Below, one piece after another: positions 25,664 through 35,769 of a stretch of 64,000 nt of DNA. The notes below the pieces were generated by a model. The model made no database searches. It was not told the origin of the DNA and saw only the letters and a program-made list of their open reading frames with translations. Location: positions 1 through 64,000 of the forward strand of contig QXWO01000012.1 in assembly GCA_009911035.1 (NCBI GenBank). The letters are read 5' to 3'. Source of the stretch: Lachnospiraceae bacterium (GTDB lineage Bacteria; Bacillota; Clostridia; Lachnospirales; Lachnospiraceae). The first letter of the stretch is position 1; every line of letters starts with the position of its first letter. Position numbers and translations under genes: made by a program.

Positions 25664-26524
25664 ATGGAATTAAGAACAGCAGCTTCACCGAGGGATGTGA
25701 AGCACTATACCACAGAGAGATTAAGGGAAGAATTTCTGATTCAGGATTTATTTGTACCGGGGGAGATCAAGCTGGTTTACAGCCACATTGACCGGATCAT
25801 TACAGGAGCGGCAGTCCCGGTAGAACCGCTGAAACTTACGGCTGGCGAGGAACTGCGTGCGGAATATTTCCTCCAGAGAAGGGAAATGGGCGTCATCAAC
25901 ATCGGCAGCACAGGCAGGATCGTAGTTGACGGCAGGACATATGAACTGGAATATAAGGAAGGCATGTACATCGGAATGGGGGCGAAGGACATTACTTTTG
26001 AGAGCGCAAATCCTCAGGAACCTGCCAGATTTTATATAAACAGTGCGCCCGCCCATAAGGAATACCCCACAGTGTTGATCAAACCCAAGGGAACACCGGG
26101 AGATGGGGTAGTGATTATCAAGGATGAAAATAAAGTGGAACTGGGTTCACTGGAAGAGGCAAACCACAGGGTTATCTGTAAGTATATTCTTCCGGGGCAG
26201 GTGGAGAGCTGCCAGTTAGTCATGGGTATGACGAAACTTATGCCGGGAAGCGTATGGAATACAATGCCCTGCCATACCCATGACAGGCGCATGGAGGTTT
26301 ATTTATATTTTGAAATGCCGGAAGATGCCATTGTTATGCATTACATGGGAGAACCTACGGAAACAAGGCATATTGTCATGAGGAATGAGGAGGCTGTTAT
26401 TTCTCCAAGCTGGTCCATCCATGCAGGCTGTGGTTCCCAGGCTTATACTTTTATCTGGGGAATGGTTGGAGAGAATCAGGCCTTTGATGATATGGACGGC
26501 GTGGCAATGAAGGATCTGATGTAA
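25664..26524 (+). CDS. kduI: 5-keto-4-deoxyuronate isomerase
   Basis: A 286-residue cupin enzyme that isomerises 4-deoxy-L-threo-5-hexosulose uronate, the product of unsaturated uronate ring opening, to 3-deoxy-D-glycero-2,5-hexodiulosonate. Family features are the N-terminal RTAASPRDVKHYTTERLREEFL block and the zinc-site stretch MPCHTHDRRMEVYLYF, with a later SIHAGCG histidine. It is cytoplasmic. It is followed by kduD after 115 bases containing a family-A repeat, so the two may share one transcript. Confidence 0.95.
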   Translation: MELRTAASPRDVKHYTTERLREEFLIQDLFVPGEIKLVYSHIDRIITGAAVPVEPLKLTAGEELRAEYFLQRREMGVINIGSTGRIVVDGRTYELEYKEGMYIGMGAKDITFESANPQEPARFYINSAPAHKEYPTVLIKPKGTPGDGVVIIKDENKVELGSLEEANHRVICKYILPGQVESCQLVMGMTKLMPGSVWNTMPCHTHDRRMEVYLYFEMPEDAIVMHYMGEPTETRHIVMRNEEAVISPSWSIHAGCGSQAYTFIWGMVGENQAFDDMDGVAMKDLM

Positions 26525-26581
26525 TTGCAGGGATCAGAACTGACAGTCAGACTGCTGCCCTGACAAAAAGCGATAGAAGGA

Positions 26582-26619
26582 AACAAACGCTGAATCCTTT
26601 GCAGGACAGCTTATTGTAA
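26582..26619 (+). repeat. Dispersed intergenic repeat, family A (copy 2, degenerate)
   Basis: AACAAACGCTG at 26582-26592 and CAGCTTATTGTAA at 26607-26619 match both ends of copy 1 with a shorter, diverged centre. It lies between kduI and kduD, just ahead of the kduD ribosome binding site. Confidence 0.55.
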
Positions 26620-26639
26620 TAAAAAAGGAGAGAAGAAAA

Positions 26640-27443
26640 ATGGCAGATTTTATGAAGAAATTTTCACTGGAAGGAAAAGTTGCTCTTGTGACAGGCGCAT
26701 CCTACGGTATTGGATTTGCAATTGCTTCCGCTTATGCAGAGGCAGGCGCAACCATAGTATTTAATGATATTAAGCAGGAACTGGTGGACAAGGGTATTGC
26801 CGCTTATGAGGAAAAGGGAATCAAAGCCCATGGTTATGTCTGTGATGTGACAAACGAGGAACAGGTACAGGACATGGTTGCCAAAATCGAAAAGGAAGTG
26901 GGCGTTATTGACATTCTGGTAAACAATGCTGGCATTATCAAGAGAATCCCCATGTGCGAGATGAGCGCAGATCAGTTCCGCCAGGTTATTGATGTGGATC
27001 TTAACGCACCCTTTATTGTGTCAAAGGCTGTTATTCCCAGCATGATTAAAAAGGGACACGGGAAGATCATCAATATCTGCTCCATGATGAGCGAGCTTGG
27101 ACGTGAGACGGTTTCCGCTTATGCAGCGGCAAAGGGCGGCCTTAAGATGCTGACCAGGAATATTGCTTCCGAATATGGTGAATTCAATATCCAGTGTAAT
27201 GGTATCGGACCCGGCTATATTGCGACACCCCAGACAGCTCCTTTGCGTGAGACCCAGCCGGATGGAAGCAGACATCCTTTTGACCAGTTCATTATTGCCA
27301 AGACTCCGGCGGCCCGCTGGGGAGAGACGGAAGATTTGCAGGGACCGGCAGTATTCCTTGCATCAGATGCGTCAGACTTTGTGAACGGGCATGTGCTTTA
27401 TGTGGATGGAGGCATACTGGCCTATATCGGCAAACAGCCTTAA
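26640..27443 (+). CDS. kduD: 2-dehydro-3-deoxy-D-gluconate 5-dehydrogenase (SDR)
   Basis: A 267-residue short-chain dehydrogenase with the TGASYGIG cofactor loop, NNAGI, a catalytic serine in ICSMMSE and YAAAKGG (Tyr-x3-Lys). Close to KduD and gluconate 5-dehydrogenase in pattern; the position after kduI favours KduD, which reduces the diketo acid to 2-keto-3-deoxygluconate. The kinase and aldolase for the next steps are not in this window. AAAGGAG precedes ATG 26640. Confidence 0.88.
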   Translation: MADFMKKFSLEGKVALVTGASYGIGFAIASAYAEAGATIVFNDIKQELVDKGIAAYEEKGIKAHGYVCDVTNEEQVQDMVAKIEKEVGVIDILVNNAGIIKRIPMCEMSADQFRQVIDVDLNAPFIVSKAVIPSMIKKGHGKIINICSMMSELGRETVSAYAAAKGGLKMLTRNIASEYGEFNIQCNGIGPGYIATPQTAPLRETQPDGSRHPFDQFIIAKTPAARWGETEDLQGPAVFLASDASDFVNGHVLYVDGGILAYIGKQP

Positions 27444-27470
27444 TATAGAATGTAGAAATAGGAATGACAT

Positions 27471-27500
27471 AAAAGGGACGCTCTTGGGAGCGTCCCTTTT
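27471..27500. terminator. Bidirectional terminator between kduD and the lyase gene
   Basis: A perfect 13-bp stem (27471-27483 with 27488-27500) starts with AAAA and ends with TTTT, so it works for both convergent genes. Confidence 0.9.
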
Positions 27501-27504
27501 ACGA

Positions 27505-29364
27505 TCAGCAGATACAGATATCGAGATCTTCATTCACAGCCCAGATAAGTATCCGGTAAATTTCATGCTTCCACGCCGTCATCAGCCGCTGGTCGGTGAT
27601 GGGAATGGTTTCCGTCCGAAGGAAGGAACCGCCCGAAATGCGCAGAGAGCCTTTATCCCCTATATGAAAAAGTAACGCATCCGTCTGCTGTACAAGTTCC
27701 GGCCTTTCGTAGGTCATGAAGCTTAAAACAACATGACTGTCAGGGCGGGAACCGGAGTCTGACGGATTATCCCGCAGGTGGAAAGAATCATGAAGCCGGA
27801 TGCCTTCACCTTTTACCAGAGCCGCCTTTCGGATATAGCGGTTCAGACCGGAGTTTGGGGGATAGGCGGGGGCGATATCCATCTGGATCTCACAGCGGGA
27901 ATGATCAAAATAAGTCTGGATATCTGCTGCGCAGTAGGCGTTTCCGTCCTTCTGCATACACCCCCTGACGGTGGGCAGGTTATGGTAGGCGGACTGCATG
28001 GTCCAGATTTCATAACGCTGCGGGGAAAAGGTTTTTTTCGTGTAGCTTTCCACACCCACATCAATGATCAGGGGGAAGCCGTTTTTGTAGACGATAAAGC
28101 TTCCGGTGTCGTTGTGGCCGTGGCTTTCGCCGTTACAGCCCGCCTTTACAGTCAGAAAATAAACATCGTCCCGGGCGATGAAAAGCCCTGCGCTGGGATA
28201 GTAAATGTCCGGGTAGCTGACCGGAGAAGCGCTTTCTAAGGCTTCGTGGCAGGAACGGATTTCCTTTATGGTAAAGGCATTTTGCAGACGGTAGTACAGG
28301 TTATTTTCCTGGGGAAGCAGAAGGGTTTCAGACAGACCTTTCATGAAATCCTTTGCGGCAAAGGCTGCCATGTTTTCGTTTCCGGTACGGCGGGCAAAGA
28401 GGAACTCCCGGACGCCGCATCTCCCCGCAACAGGCGAGCAGTCAGCAAAATTGGCGTAGTATAGGTCCTGTATGTGGACATTCATAATGTAGGAGGCAAT
28501 GTTCTGGATCTTCGGCTCCTGATACAGGGATGCAAAGTGATTTCCGGTCACAGAGTTTAGGATTTCGATGATGTTAAAAAGGCACAGGCCGGAATGACGG
28601 TAGTAGGACGCCCCTTCAACGCAGCATCCGTCTTCCCCGAATTCATCAAGATAATAATCCACGCTCTGGCAGGCTTTTACAAGAATCCGCCGGCGGAGCG
28701 CATCGTCAATATCTGTAAGGAAAGCGCACAGAAGCACATTCTGGGTGCACCAGACGGTCCAGTTGTTTAAGGGGTCTTTCCCGTCCCCCATCCACCAGAA
28801 ATAGCGTTCCAGATAAGGATGAAAGATTCTGGTTTCCAGTTCCCGGCGGATCCTTTTCTGGATCAGCGGGGAGAAACCGTCCAGTTTATCCCCCAGCAGA
28901 TAACCTGTGGCAGCTAATATGCTGCCGCTCTCACAGGCGAAAAGGTCAAGGACAGGCTCTTGGGAATCCGGCAGGGGAAGCTGGGGCGTGTCGCGGATGT
29001 AGGTGTTGTGGGGGGGAAGCTGCCAGCCGCTTTCCTCGCAGATACAGAATATCCCATTGATGATATCGTTTAAGAATTCCCCAGTATCCGCCGTGCATTC
29101 CGCCAGTACCAGGGCATCAAGGGCCCGGCGCCTGGCAAAGTATTTATCTTCAAAACGGACCCGGTTTCCGGTAAAGAAAAAGTCCATATAATCTGCTGCC
29201 GATAACTGCGGATAAAGGTAATTGAGATAAGACTTTCCCTGCGCTAAAGCGCCGCTTTTCCAGTCGTCGTCCAGCGCCTCCCAGGCATCACGACAGGAAG
29301 CGGAAGGATAAATGGCAAGAGAGCCGGAAGTCAGCCGGCATGTTTTGGCTAGTTCGCGAAACAT
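27505..29364 (-). CDS. Heparinase II/III-like polysaccharide lyase
   Basis: A 619-residue protein with an alpha/alpha-toroid N-terminal half (about 60-340; WWMGDGKDPLNNWTVWC) and the beta-sandwich heparinase II/III domain from about 380. The marker is GESHGHNDTGSFIVYKNG, holding the His-rich active-site segment of this clan. There is no signal peptide, so it should act in the cytoplasm on imported uronate-containing oligosaccharides, giving unsaturated ends for the GH88 enzyme and KduI. The exact substrate (heparin, hyaluronan, alginate or other) cannot be told. It follows the YesN-type gene by 18 bases. Confidence 0.85.
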   Translation of the reverse strand: MFRELAKTCRLTSGSLAIYPSASCRDAWEALDDDWKSGALAQGKSYLNYLYPQLSAADYMDFFFTGNRVRFEDKYFARRRALDALVLAECTADTGEFLNDIINGIFCICEESGWQLPPHNTYIRDTPQLPLPDSQEPVLDLFACESGSILAATGYLLGDKLDGFSPLIQKRIRRELETRIFHPYLERYFWWMGDGKDPLNNWTVWCTQNVLLCAFLTDIDDALRRRILVKACQSVDYYLDEFGEDGCCVEGASYYRHSGLCLFNIIEILNSVTGNHFASLYQEPKIQNIASYIMNVHIQDLYYANFADCSPVAGRCGVREFLFARRTGNENMAAFAAKDFMKGLSETLLLPQENNLYYRLQNAFTIKEIRSCHEALESASPVSYPDIYYPSAGLFIARDDVYFLTVKAGCNGESHGHNDTGSFIVYKNGFPLIIDVGVESYTKKTFSPQRYEIWTMQSAYHNLPTVRGCMQKDGNAYCAADIQTYFDHSRCEIQMDIAPAYPPNSGLNRYIRKAALVKGEGIRLHDSFHLRDNPSDSGSRPDSHVVLSFMTYERPELVQQTDALLFHIGDKGSLRISGGSFLRTETIPITDQRLMTAWKHEIYRILIWAVNEDLDICIC

Positions 29365-29382
29365 ATAAAAATTCTCCCTTCT

Positions 29383-30978
29383 TTAACTTAATATTGTTTT
29401 CATATAATCTCTGGGTGAGGACCCGGTTACTTTTTTAAATACCCTGCTGAAATAAAAGGCGCTTTCAAACCCCAGAAGGTCGGAGATCTCATAGATTTTG
29501 TAATCCCCGTCTCTCATCATCTTCTTGGCCGCTTCAATTTTATTTTGATTAATAAAATCTGAAAAGCCGATATCATTATATTTGGAAAAAAGGACGCTTA
29601 AGTAGTTGGGGCTGATGCAGAAGGCTTCCGCTACGTCGTTCAGGGTAAGTTTCTCACTGATGTGCTGGATAATGTATTTTTTGGCGTTGATTACAATCTG
29701 GTTCTTGTAATCCTGGTTTTTGCTGGCAAATACAGCGCACAGTCCGTCCCGGAGGGTCTTCAGGTAGGAAAGAATCTGGGGGACGCTGTTCATCTCATAA
29801 AGACAGCGGTATCCGTTGGCACTGCCGGAAAAAATCCCGGACACAGTCTGTTCTCCATTGTTTAGCAGGGACAAAGACAGGTAAAGGATGTTACAAGCAG
29901 CATCTAATGCCTGCACATAATGGGCAGGCTGCTCCTCAAACAAATTTATAATGGATGAAAAAATGTCATATAGGGCAGTTTCATCGTATTCTGCATAGGC
30001 TTTGCGTATATCCTCCTTGAAAAGGGACATGTTGAACACATTTTTAAGCCGTGCGCTGCTGGTCACGTCCTCAAAAAAGAGAACAGGGCAGTTTTCGGTT
30101 ACCTGCGAAAAAATCTGCTTGGCATCCTGATAGGAGACCGGAATCTGCATGGGGTTATTCACGGCGGAACCGATGCTGGAGCGGATGGTGACGCTGTAAT
30201 AATTAAAAATCATGGCAGATATCTGGGCCAGGGCTTTTTGTATGGTTTCCTTATAATTTCCGTCATTTTCCTTTAAAAAGAAGATAATACAGAAATGCCT
30301 GGTGTCAAGGGAAACCACATGGCAGGGGATGTATTTGCCCATCAGCTCGCTTACAAGCTGCAGGCTGCTGCTGTAAAGGCTGATTTGCTTTTCGGCGGCC
30401 ATATCGGTGAGCCTGCCGCTGTCTATTTCTATGTATCCGGTTGCATATAGCTCATAATCAAAATCAATCTTTAAATTTTTGGACTGTGACAGGAACTGGT
30501 GTTCATCTTCAAAAAGGTTAAAGATCAGGCGTGTAAAAAACTGCTCCCTGAAAATGGTGTTGATGGCAAGATCCGGGGTCCGGGAGGAATAGCGAAGCTC
30601 GGAGAGTCTTGCAATAGCGCGGTCAAGGCTCTGGATCAAAGCTTCCGGTGTCAGCTCCAGTTTAATCAGATAGTCGATTGCCTGAACGGTAAGGGCTTCC
30701 TTTGCATAATGGAAATCCTCATAGCCGGTAAGAAAAATAAAAACAGGCACATCCATGCCGCTGTCCACGCATTTACGGGCAAGCTCAAGGCCGGACATGA
30801 CAGGCATCTTAATATCCGTGATGACAATCTCCACCTCATATTTTTTGATCATTTCATAGGCGGCTGCCCCATTGGCGGCAATGCCCACAATGCTGATATT
30901 AAGGTCTTCCCAGTTAACCATGGACCTGATCCCTGCCTGAACGAGAGGCTCGTCATCCACAATCAATAATTTAATCAT
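29383..30978 (-). CDS. YesN-type response regulator (AraC HTH)
   Basis: A 531-residue regulator: receiver domain (D8-D9, phosphoacceptor D55), a long central domain (about 130-420), and a C-terminal AraC double helix-turn-helix (LTLNDVAEAFCISPNYLSVLF, then LLGFESAFYFSRVFKKVTGSSPRDY). ATG 30978 begins the conserved IKLLIVDDEP; AAAGGA lies upstream. It is four bases after the YesM-type kinase gene and before the lyase gene. It most likely activates the lyase and the divergent transporter operon. Confidence 0.9.
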   Translation of the reverse strand: MIKLLIVDDEPLVQAGIRSMVNWEDLNISIVGIAANGAAAYEMIKKYEVEIVITDIKMPVMSGLELARKCVDSGMDVPVFIFLTGYEDFHYAKEALTVQAIDYLIKLELTPEALIQSLDRAIARLSELRYSSRTPDLAINTIFREQFFTRLIFNLFEDEHQFLSQSKNLKIDFDYELYATGYIEIDSGRLTDMAAEKQISLYSSSLQLVSELMGKYIPCHVVSLDTRHFCIIFFLKENDGNYKETIQKALAQISAMIFNYYSVTIRSSIGSAVNNPMQIPVSYQDAKQIFSQVTENCPVLFFEDVTSSARLKNVFNMSLFKEDIRKAYAEYDETALYDIFSSIINLFEEQPAHYVQALDAACNILYLSLSLLNNGEQTVSGIFSGSANGYRCLYEMNSVPQILSYLKTLRDGLCAVFASKNQDYKNQIVINAKKYIIQHISEKLTLNDVAEAFCISPNYLSVLFSKYNDIGFSDFINQNKIEAAKKMMRDGDYKIYEISDLLGFESAFYFSRVFKKVTGSSPRDYMKTILS

Positions 30979-30982
30979 AATC

Positions 30983-32812
30983 TTATTCTTTCCTTTGTGT
31001 AAATGGCAGCAGTATAGTGACAACAGTTCCCTGTCCAGGCGTGCTGTCAATGGACAACCCGTAAGGGGAACCAAATTCATACTGGAGGCGTTTGTGTACA
31101 TTGCTGATCCCTATTTCCTTAAAAAAGGAGGAGCCTGCGGAAGTATCCTGTACGAGCAGACCGGCCGCAACTTCCGGCTGGATTCCCACGCCGTCATCCT
31201 GGATTTCAATATGGATATCGCCGGAGCTGTCTTTATAAATATGGATACAGATGCTTCCGGCACAGCCTTTAGGCTCGATTCCGTGGAAAATGGCATTTTC
31301 TATCAGAGGCTGCATGGTAAATTTCAGGATTTGGCAGGGCAGCAGACCTTCGTCATCGATCTGTATCTCTAAGGTGATGGTGCCGCCGTACCGGTATTTT
31401 TGTATGGTGAAATAATCCTGTACCAGGTCAAGCTCCTGCTGAATAGAGATCAGGCTGGTGGTGCCGTTGGAAATATTTTTTAAAAGCCGGGAGAGCGCCG
31501 TGGTCATCTCCGCAATGCCCGTGGCACTCTGCATGGTTGCCATCCATTTAATAGAGTTTAGGGTATTATACATAAAATGAGGGTTGATCTGGCTTTGCAG
31601 CATCCGGTATTCGTAATCCTTCTTTTGCTTTTCCTGCTCAATACGCTGGTTCATCAGATGAAGCACGTTTTCGGATAAATCGTTGATGGTCTTGCCGATA
31701 TCCCCCAGCTCATGTTCCCATTCCGTAGAATTGTCCCGGGAGAAATCCCCCTCCTCGATCCGCTTCATCCGTAACTGCAACTGTCCAACGGGCACATTGA
31801 TCGTCTGGGAGAGAAAGCTGAAGAGCACGAAAGCAATGAAGCTTACGGCAATAATGATAATCAGCAGGATCAAAAGAAAGCTGTGCAGGATGTTTAAAGA
31901 CAGGGTATGGGTGTCGACCTCTGTCATCACGTACCATCCGTCCATAACAAGGGGCTGGGTGATCATGAAGGAAACCCGGCCTGTATTTTCAGAATAGACC
32001 TTCTGAATCAGCGTATTTTCATGCAGCGCCATGTCCGGGTAGGCGTCCACGACTGTAATGTCGTCAGGACATGGTACCAGGGTATTATTCTGGTACCGGT
32101 ACAGATTACTTCCTATTCTAATATAAAACTGGTAGTCCGTTCGGGATAAATAGTCACGTATGGGTTCTGTGATGGTATTGATGGAAATTTCTGCAAAAAT
32201 ATATCCTGTTTCGTCAGCCTTGTAAGTATGCTGGATGGGATAGACGAAAGGAATCATGGCAGCCTGCCGGGTCACAAAAGAATCTTCCTGTATTCCCACA
32301 TAGGCTTCCCCCGGATGTCTGTGGAGATCGTCAAAGTAGGGGAGGCTTAAAATCGCTTCGGATGAAATTCTGGAGGTGGAGTAGGAAGCCTCCACAAGCT
32401 GTACAATATCTTTTCTGGATTTCCCGATAATGACCATCCGTACCAGATGGGAGGGCAGGGCGGAATTGGAAGCATAGGTGGAGGTGACGAAATCATGAGC
32501 CTCCCTTTTGATCCGGTTATCCGTCGTATCGGCTTCCATGGCAAATTTCTGTATTTTGTCGCTGCCCTGGCAGGAGCGGATATAGTTATTGACCCCTTCC
32601 ATATTGGAATCGATGGAGGAGCGCAAAAAGGATAAAGTAGTTTCTGAGGTCTGCAGCAAATTTTGCCGCAGGTTGTTGGAAACCAGAAAGTAGCTGATAA
32701 AAATGACAATTACACCAATGGCGGCTGTCAGGGAAAGGGTGATGAATAAAATGCGTCCCCGTATGGTGGAAAGGAATTTATGGAGTTTCGGCCGGATGGC
32801 TGTTTCTGGCAT
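30983..32812 (-). CDS. YesM-type sensor histidine kinase
   Basis: A 609-residue kinase: N-terminal membrane segment (about 20-42), a large extracellular sensor, second membrane segment near 300, HAMP, and His_kinase domain with the QINPHFMYNTLNSIKWMA box. The GHKL ATPase follows (PLIENAIFHGIEP; GIGISNVHKRL). ATG 32812 follows AGAGAGGG at seven bases. This family senses sugars outside the cell and signals to YesN-type regulators; here the partner is encoded immediately downstream. Confidence 0.9.
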   Translation of the reverse strand: MPETAIRPKLHKFLSTIRGRILFITLSLTAAIGVIVIFISYFLVSNNLRQNLLQTSETTLSFLRSSIDSNMEGVNNYIRSCQGSDKIQKFAMEADTTDNRIKREAHDFVTSTYASNSALPSHLVRMVIIGKSRKDIVQLVEASYSTSRISSEAILSLPYFDDLHRHPGEAYVGIQEDSFVTRQAAMIPFVYPIQHTYKADETGYIFAEISINTITEPIRDYLSRTDYQFYIRIGSNLYRYQNNTLVPCPDDITVVDAYPDMALHENTLIQKVYSENTGRVSFMITQPLVMDGWYVMTEVDTHTLSLNILHSFLLILLIIIIAVSFIAFVLFSFLSQTINVPVGQLQLRMKRIEEGDFSRDNSTEWEHELGDIGKTINDLSENVLHLMNQRIEQEKQKKDYEYRMLQSQINPHFMYNTLNSIKWMATMQSATGIAEMTTALSRLLKNISNGTTSLISIQQELDLVQDYFTIQKYRYGGTITLEIQIDDEGLLPCQILKFTMQPLIENAIFHGIEPKGCAGSICIHIYKDSSGDIHIEIQDDGVGIQPEVAAGLLVQDTSAGSSFFKEIGISNVHKRLQYEFGSPYGLSIDSTPGQGTVVTILLPFTQRKE

Positions 32813-33099
32813 TATTTCACCCTCTCTTATCTTTAACACGATATTCTGTCTATCATATTACCTTTATCTTATCACAATCCCTGATTATTTGAAAAGAAAA
32901 ACGTGTTTGAATAGAAAAGACAAAAAGATAATGCATTTTTATCAAAAAAAGGATATAAAAATCAAAGCTGCATTGTAAATAAAAAGAAATTCTGAATAAA
33001 ATCAAAAAAAATTCCATGTAAAAATTAAAAAAAAATAGATATACTTAAAAAACAATAACCTATTGGTTAAAAAATTAAAGTTATGGGAGGAGAACATTC

Positions 33100-34497
33100 A
33101 TGAAAAGAAAGCTATTGAGTATTTTACTGACAGCTTCAATGCTTGCGGCAGTATTATCCGGCTGCGGTTCAGGAAACGGAGGAAGCGAGAGCAAATCCGA
33201 ACCGGCCGCCGAAGCGGAAAGTGCACCTGAGGAAGTAAAAGAAGAAGCGGAAGCTCCGGCTGCAGAAGAGGCAGAAACAGCAGAGGCTGGTTCCGGAGAA
33301 GCCATCACACTTAAGTGGGCAATCTGGGATAAGGATATTACTCCTTACTGGCAGGCAATCAAGGAAGCCTATGAGGCATCTCATGAGAATGTAACCATTG
33401 AGATGACTGACCTTGGCTCCACCGATTATATGACGGTCCTTGCAACAGAACTATCAGGAAGCGGTTCCGAATTTGACGTTGTTACCATCAAGGACGTTCC
33501 GGGTTATGCAACGCTGGTTTCCAAGAATACTTTAGAGCCTCTTGACAGCTATATTGCAGACGCAGGAATTGACCTGGCACAGTACGGCGGTGTTGACAAG
33601 CAGGTGACAGTGGACGGAAGTCTGTATGAACTGCCTTTCAGAAACGACTTCTGGGTTGTTTTCTACAATAAAGACATTTTTGATAATGCAGGGGTTGCTT
33701 ATCCCACCAACGATATGACATTTGAAGAGTATGACGCCCTGGCAAGACAGGTGACAGATACTACTTACGGCGCACAGGTTTATGGAACCCATTACCATAC
33801 ATGGAGAAGTGCAGTGCAGTTGTTCGGCGTACTGGACGGGCAGCACTCTATCCTGGACGGACAGTATGATTTCTTCACCCCTTACTATGAAATGGTTCTG
33901 GGACAGGAAGATGATCAGGTGTGCAGGAACTATGCTGACTTAAGTGCAGAAGGTCTTCACTATTCCGCAGCATTTTCCGGCGGCGACGTAGCGATGCTGA
34001 ACATGGTTTCATGGTTCATCTCAACCATGATTGCCAATATCCAGAGCGGCGAGTATGATGCATCTCTTTGCGGCAACTGGGGAATGGTGAAATATCCTCA
34101 CGCAGAAGGCGTGGAAGCTGGTTCCACGCTCGGCACCATTACAGGTCTGGCAGTGACAAGCGTATCTGACCAGAAGGACGCTGCGTTTGAATTTGTTAAA
34201 TGGGTATCCGGAGAAGAAGGCGCAAAGGTCATGGCTGAAACAGGTAACTTCCCGGCACTTATGAACGATGAGATCGCTGACATTATTTCCGGTCTGGAAG
34301 GATTCCCTACAGATGCAGAGAGCAAAGAAGCACTTAAGGTTTCCAATTTATATCTGGAAGTTCCTTACGCAGAAAACGTATCAGCAGTAAATGACATTCT
34401 TGATACCTACCATAAGTCCATTATGAACAGGGAAATTTCTATTGAAGAAGGTATTGCTGCCATGAACGAGGAAGTAGGCAAATTATTAGGACAGTAA
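33100..34497 (+). CDS. Sugar ABC transporter substrate-binding lipoprotein
   Basis: A 465-residue precursor with a lipoprotein signal (LSGCG), a Glu/Ala-rich linker (about 25-70) and a family-1 solute-binding fold (LATELSGSGSEFDVVTIKDV; LPFRNDFWVVFYNKDIFDNAGV). It should capture oligosaccharides outside the membrane. GGGAGGAG precedes ATG 33100. The 287 bases upstream are extremely A-rich and carry a TATACT at 33040, but no clear -35. Two permease genes follow; no ATPase gene is in the operon, so a shared MsmX-like ATPase elsewhere is needed. Confidence 0.92.
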   Translation: MKRKLLSILLTASMLAAVLSGCGSGNGGSESKSEPAAEAESAPEEVKEEAEAPAAEEAETAEAGSGEAITLKWAIWDKDITPYWQAIKEAYEASHENVTIEMTDLGSTDYMTVLATELSGSGSEFDVVTIKDVPGYATLVSKNTLEPLDSYIADAGIDLAQYGGVDKQVTVDGSLYELPFRNDFWVVFYNKDIFDNAGVAYPTNDMTFEEYDALARQVTDTTYGAQVYGTHYHTWRSAVQLFGVLDGQHSILDGQYDFFTPYYEMVLGQEDDQVCRNYADLSAEGLHYSAAFSGGDVAMLNMVSWFISTMIANIQSGEYDASLCGNWGMVKYPHAEGVEAGSTLGTITGLAVTSVSDQKDAAFEFVKWVSGEEGAKVMAETGNFPALMNDEIADIISGLEGFPTDAESKEALKVSNLYLEVPYAENVSAVNDILDTYHKSIMNREISIEEGIAAMNEEVGKLLGQ

Positions 34498-34582
34498 TGT
34501 GAAAAGAACTTCTGATTACGCTTGCTGCCGGCCTTGGGCCGGAGAGCATACGGCGGAAAAGTAAATAATAAGGAATATTCTT

Positions 34583-34608
34583 TTGGGGCTGACGAAAGTC
34601 AGTCCCAA
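34583..34608 (+). other. GNRA-capped hairpin between binding-protein and permease genes
   Basis: An 11-bp stem (34583-34593 with 34598-34608, one G-T pair) closes a GAAA tetraloop. There is no T-run, so it more likely stabilises the upstream mRNA than terminates. A GCCGG-GGCCGG-type stem lies about 50 bases before it. Confidence 0.5.
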
Positions 34609-34681
34609 TGTATCAGAAGGGTAAAAGTCCGGTTCTTGAGACTGATATTTCTTAAGTGCGTAAAGGAGGGCGGGTTACACA

Positions 34682-35731
34682 ATGAGTGAAAATAAGGCAG
34701 CTTTGATTAAACAACTGGAAACAGATACAGAACAGTTGATGGTGAAAATCAGGCAGGAAAATGATATTAAGAAAAAGCAGAAACTGATTGCAGAGAGGGA
34801 AAAGAAGCAGAGAAAGCTGACTGCGGTCAGAAATAACAGGGTATTAAGCAGAGAGGCGAAGCGGGATTTGGTGGCATATTCGTTTATCGCCCCGAATTTT
34901 ATTGGATTTGCCATATTTACATTAGTTCCCATTGTATTTGCGTTTGCCCTTGCTTTTATGAAGTGGGACGGAAGCAATGAAATTACTTTTGTGGGAATTG
35001 ACAACTTTATCAGACTGGCAGATGATACTTTCTTTGTGGCAGCTTTTAGGAATACAATAATTTATGTAATAGGGACGGTTCCGCTTACCATGATTGCCTC
35101 CCTTGCTCTTGCCATTGTGCTCAACCAGAAAATCAAGGCAAGGGGATTTTTCAGGACGGTGGCATTTTTTCCTTATGTAGCTTCCCTTGTGGCGATTACC
35201 GCTGTGTGGAGCATGATATTCCATCCTTCCAAAGGCCCGGTCAATTATCTGCTCCTTAAGGTATTCGGCGTGCCCCAGGCAGAGCTTCCCAAGTGGTTTA
35301 GCGGAAGTCTGGTGCTGTTCACACTGATTTTGTTCAGCGTGTGGAAATACATGGGGTATTACATGGTAATTTACCTTGCAGGATTACAGGGTATTTCCGC
35401 AGAACTTTATGAGGCAGGCTCTCTGGACGGAGCCAACACTTGGCAGAAGTTCAAATACATCACCTGGCCCCAGCTCCGGTCCACGACCTTCTTTGTGGTG
35501 GTCATGCTGACGATTAACTGCTTTAAAGTGTATGATATAGCCGTTATGCTGGCCGGAGGCGGCGACGGAAAGCTGAGCACATCGGCTACGGTACTCGTCT
35601 ACTATATTTACCAGAATGCGTTTAACTATTGGGATTTGGGATATTCAAGCGCTATTGCCATGGTATTGTTCCTCATGGTGCTGATTATCACATTGATACA
35701 ATTCCGGTATGAAAAGAAAATAAACTCTTAA
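34682..35731 (+). CDS. Sugar ABC transporter permease (first)
   Basis: A 349-residue membrane protein with six transmembrane segments and the EAA loop of carbohydrate permeases (EAGSLDGANTWQKFKYITWPQLR). The first 60 residues form an unusual, strongly charged coiled-coil extension in the cytoplasm (KQLETDTEQLMVKIRQE), absent from most LplB/UgpA-type permeases. AAAGGAGG precedes the start. It pairs with the next gene. Confidence 0.9.
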   Translation: MSENKAALIKQLETDTEQLMVKIRQENDIKKKQKLIAEREKKQRKLTAVRNNRVLSREAKRDLVAYSFIAPNFIGFAIFTLVPIVFAFALAFMKWDGSNEITFVGIDNFIRLADDTFFVAAFRNTIIYVIGTVPLTMIASLALAIVLNQKIKARGFFRTVAFFPYVASLVAITAVWSMIFHPSKGPVNYLLLKVFGVPQAELPKWFSGSLVLFTLILFSVWKYMGYYMVIYLAGLQGISAELYEAGSLDGANTWQKFKYITWPQLRSTTFFVVVMLTINCFKVYDIAVMLAGGGDGKLSTSATVLVYYIYQNAFNYWDLGYSSAIAMVLFLMVLIITLIQFRYEKKINS

Positions 35732-35769
35732 AAACGGTATATGCGGAATTGGAATTAGGAGGCGAGTAA

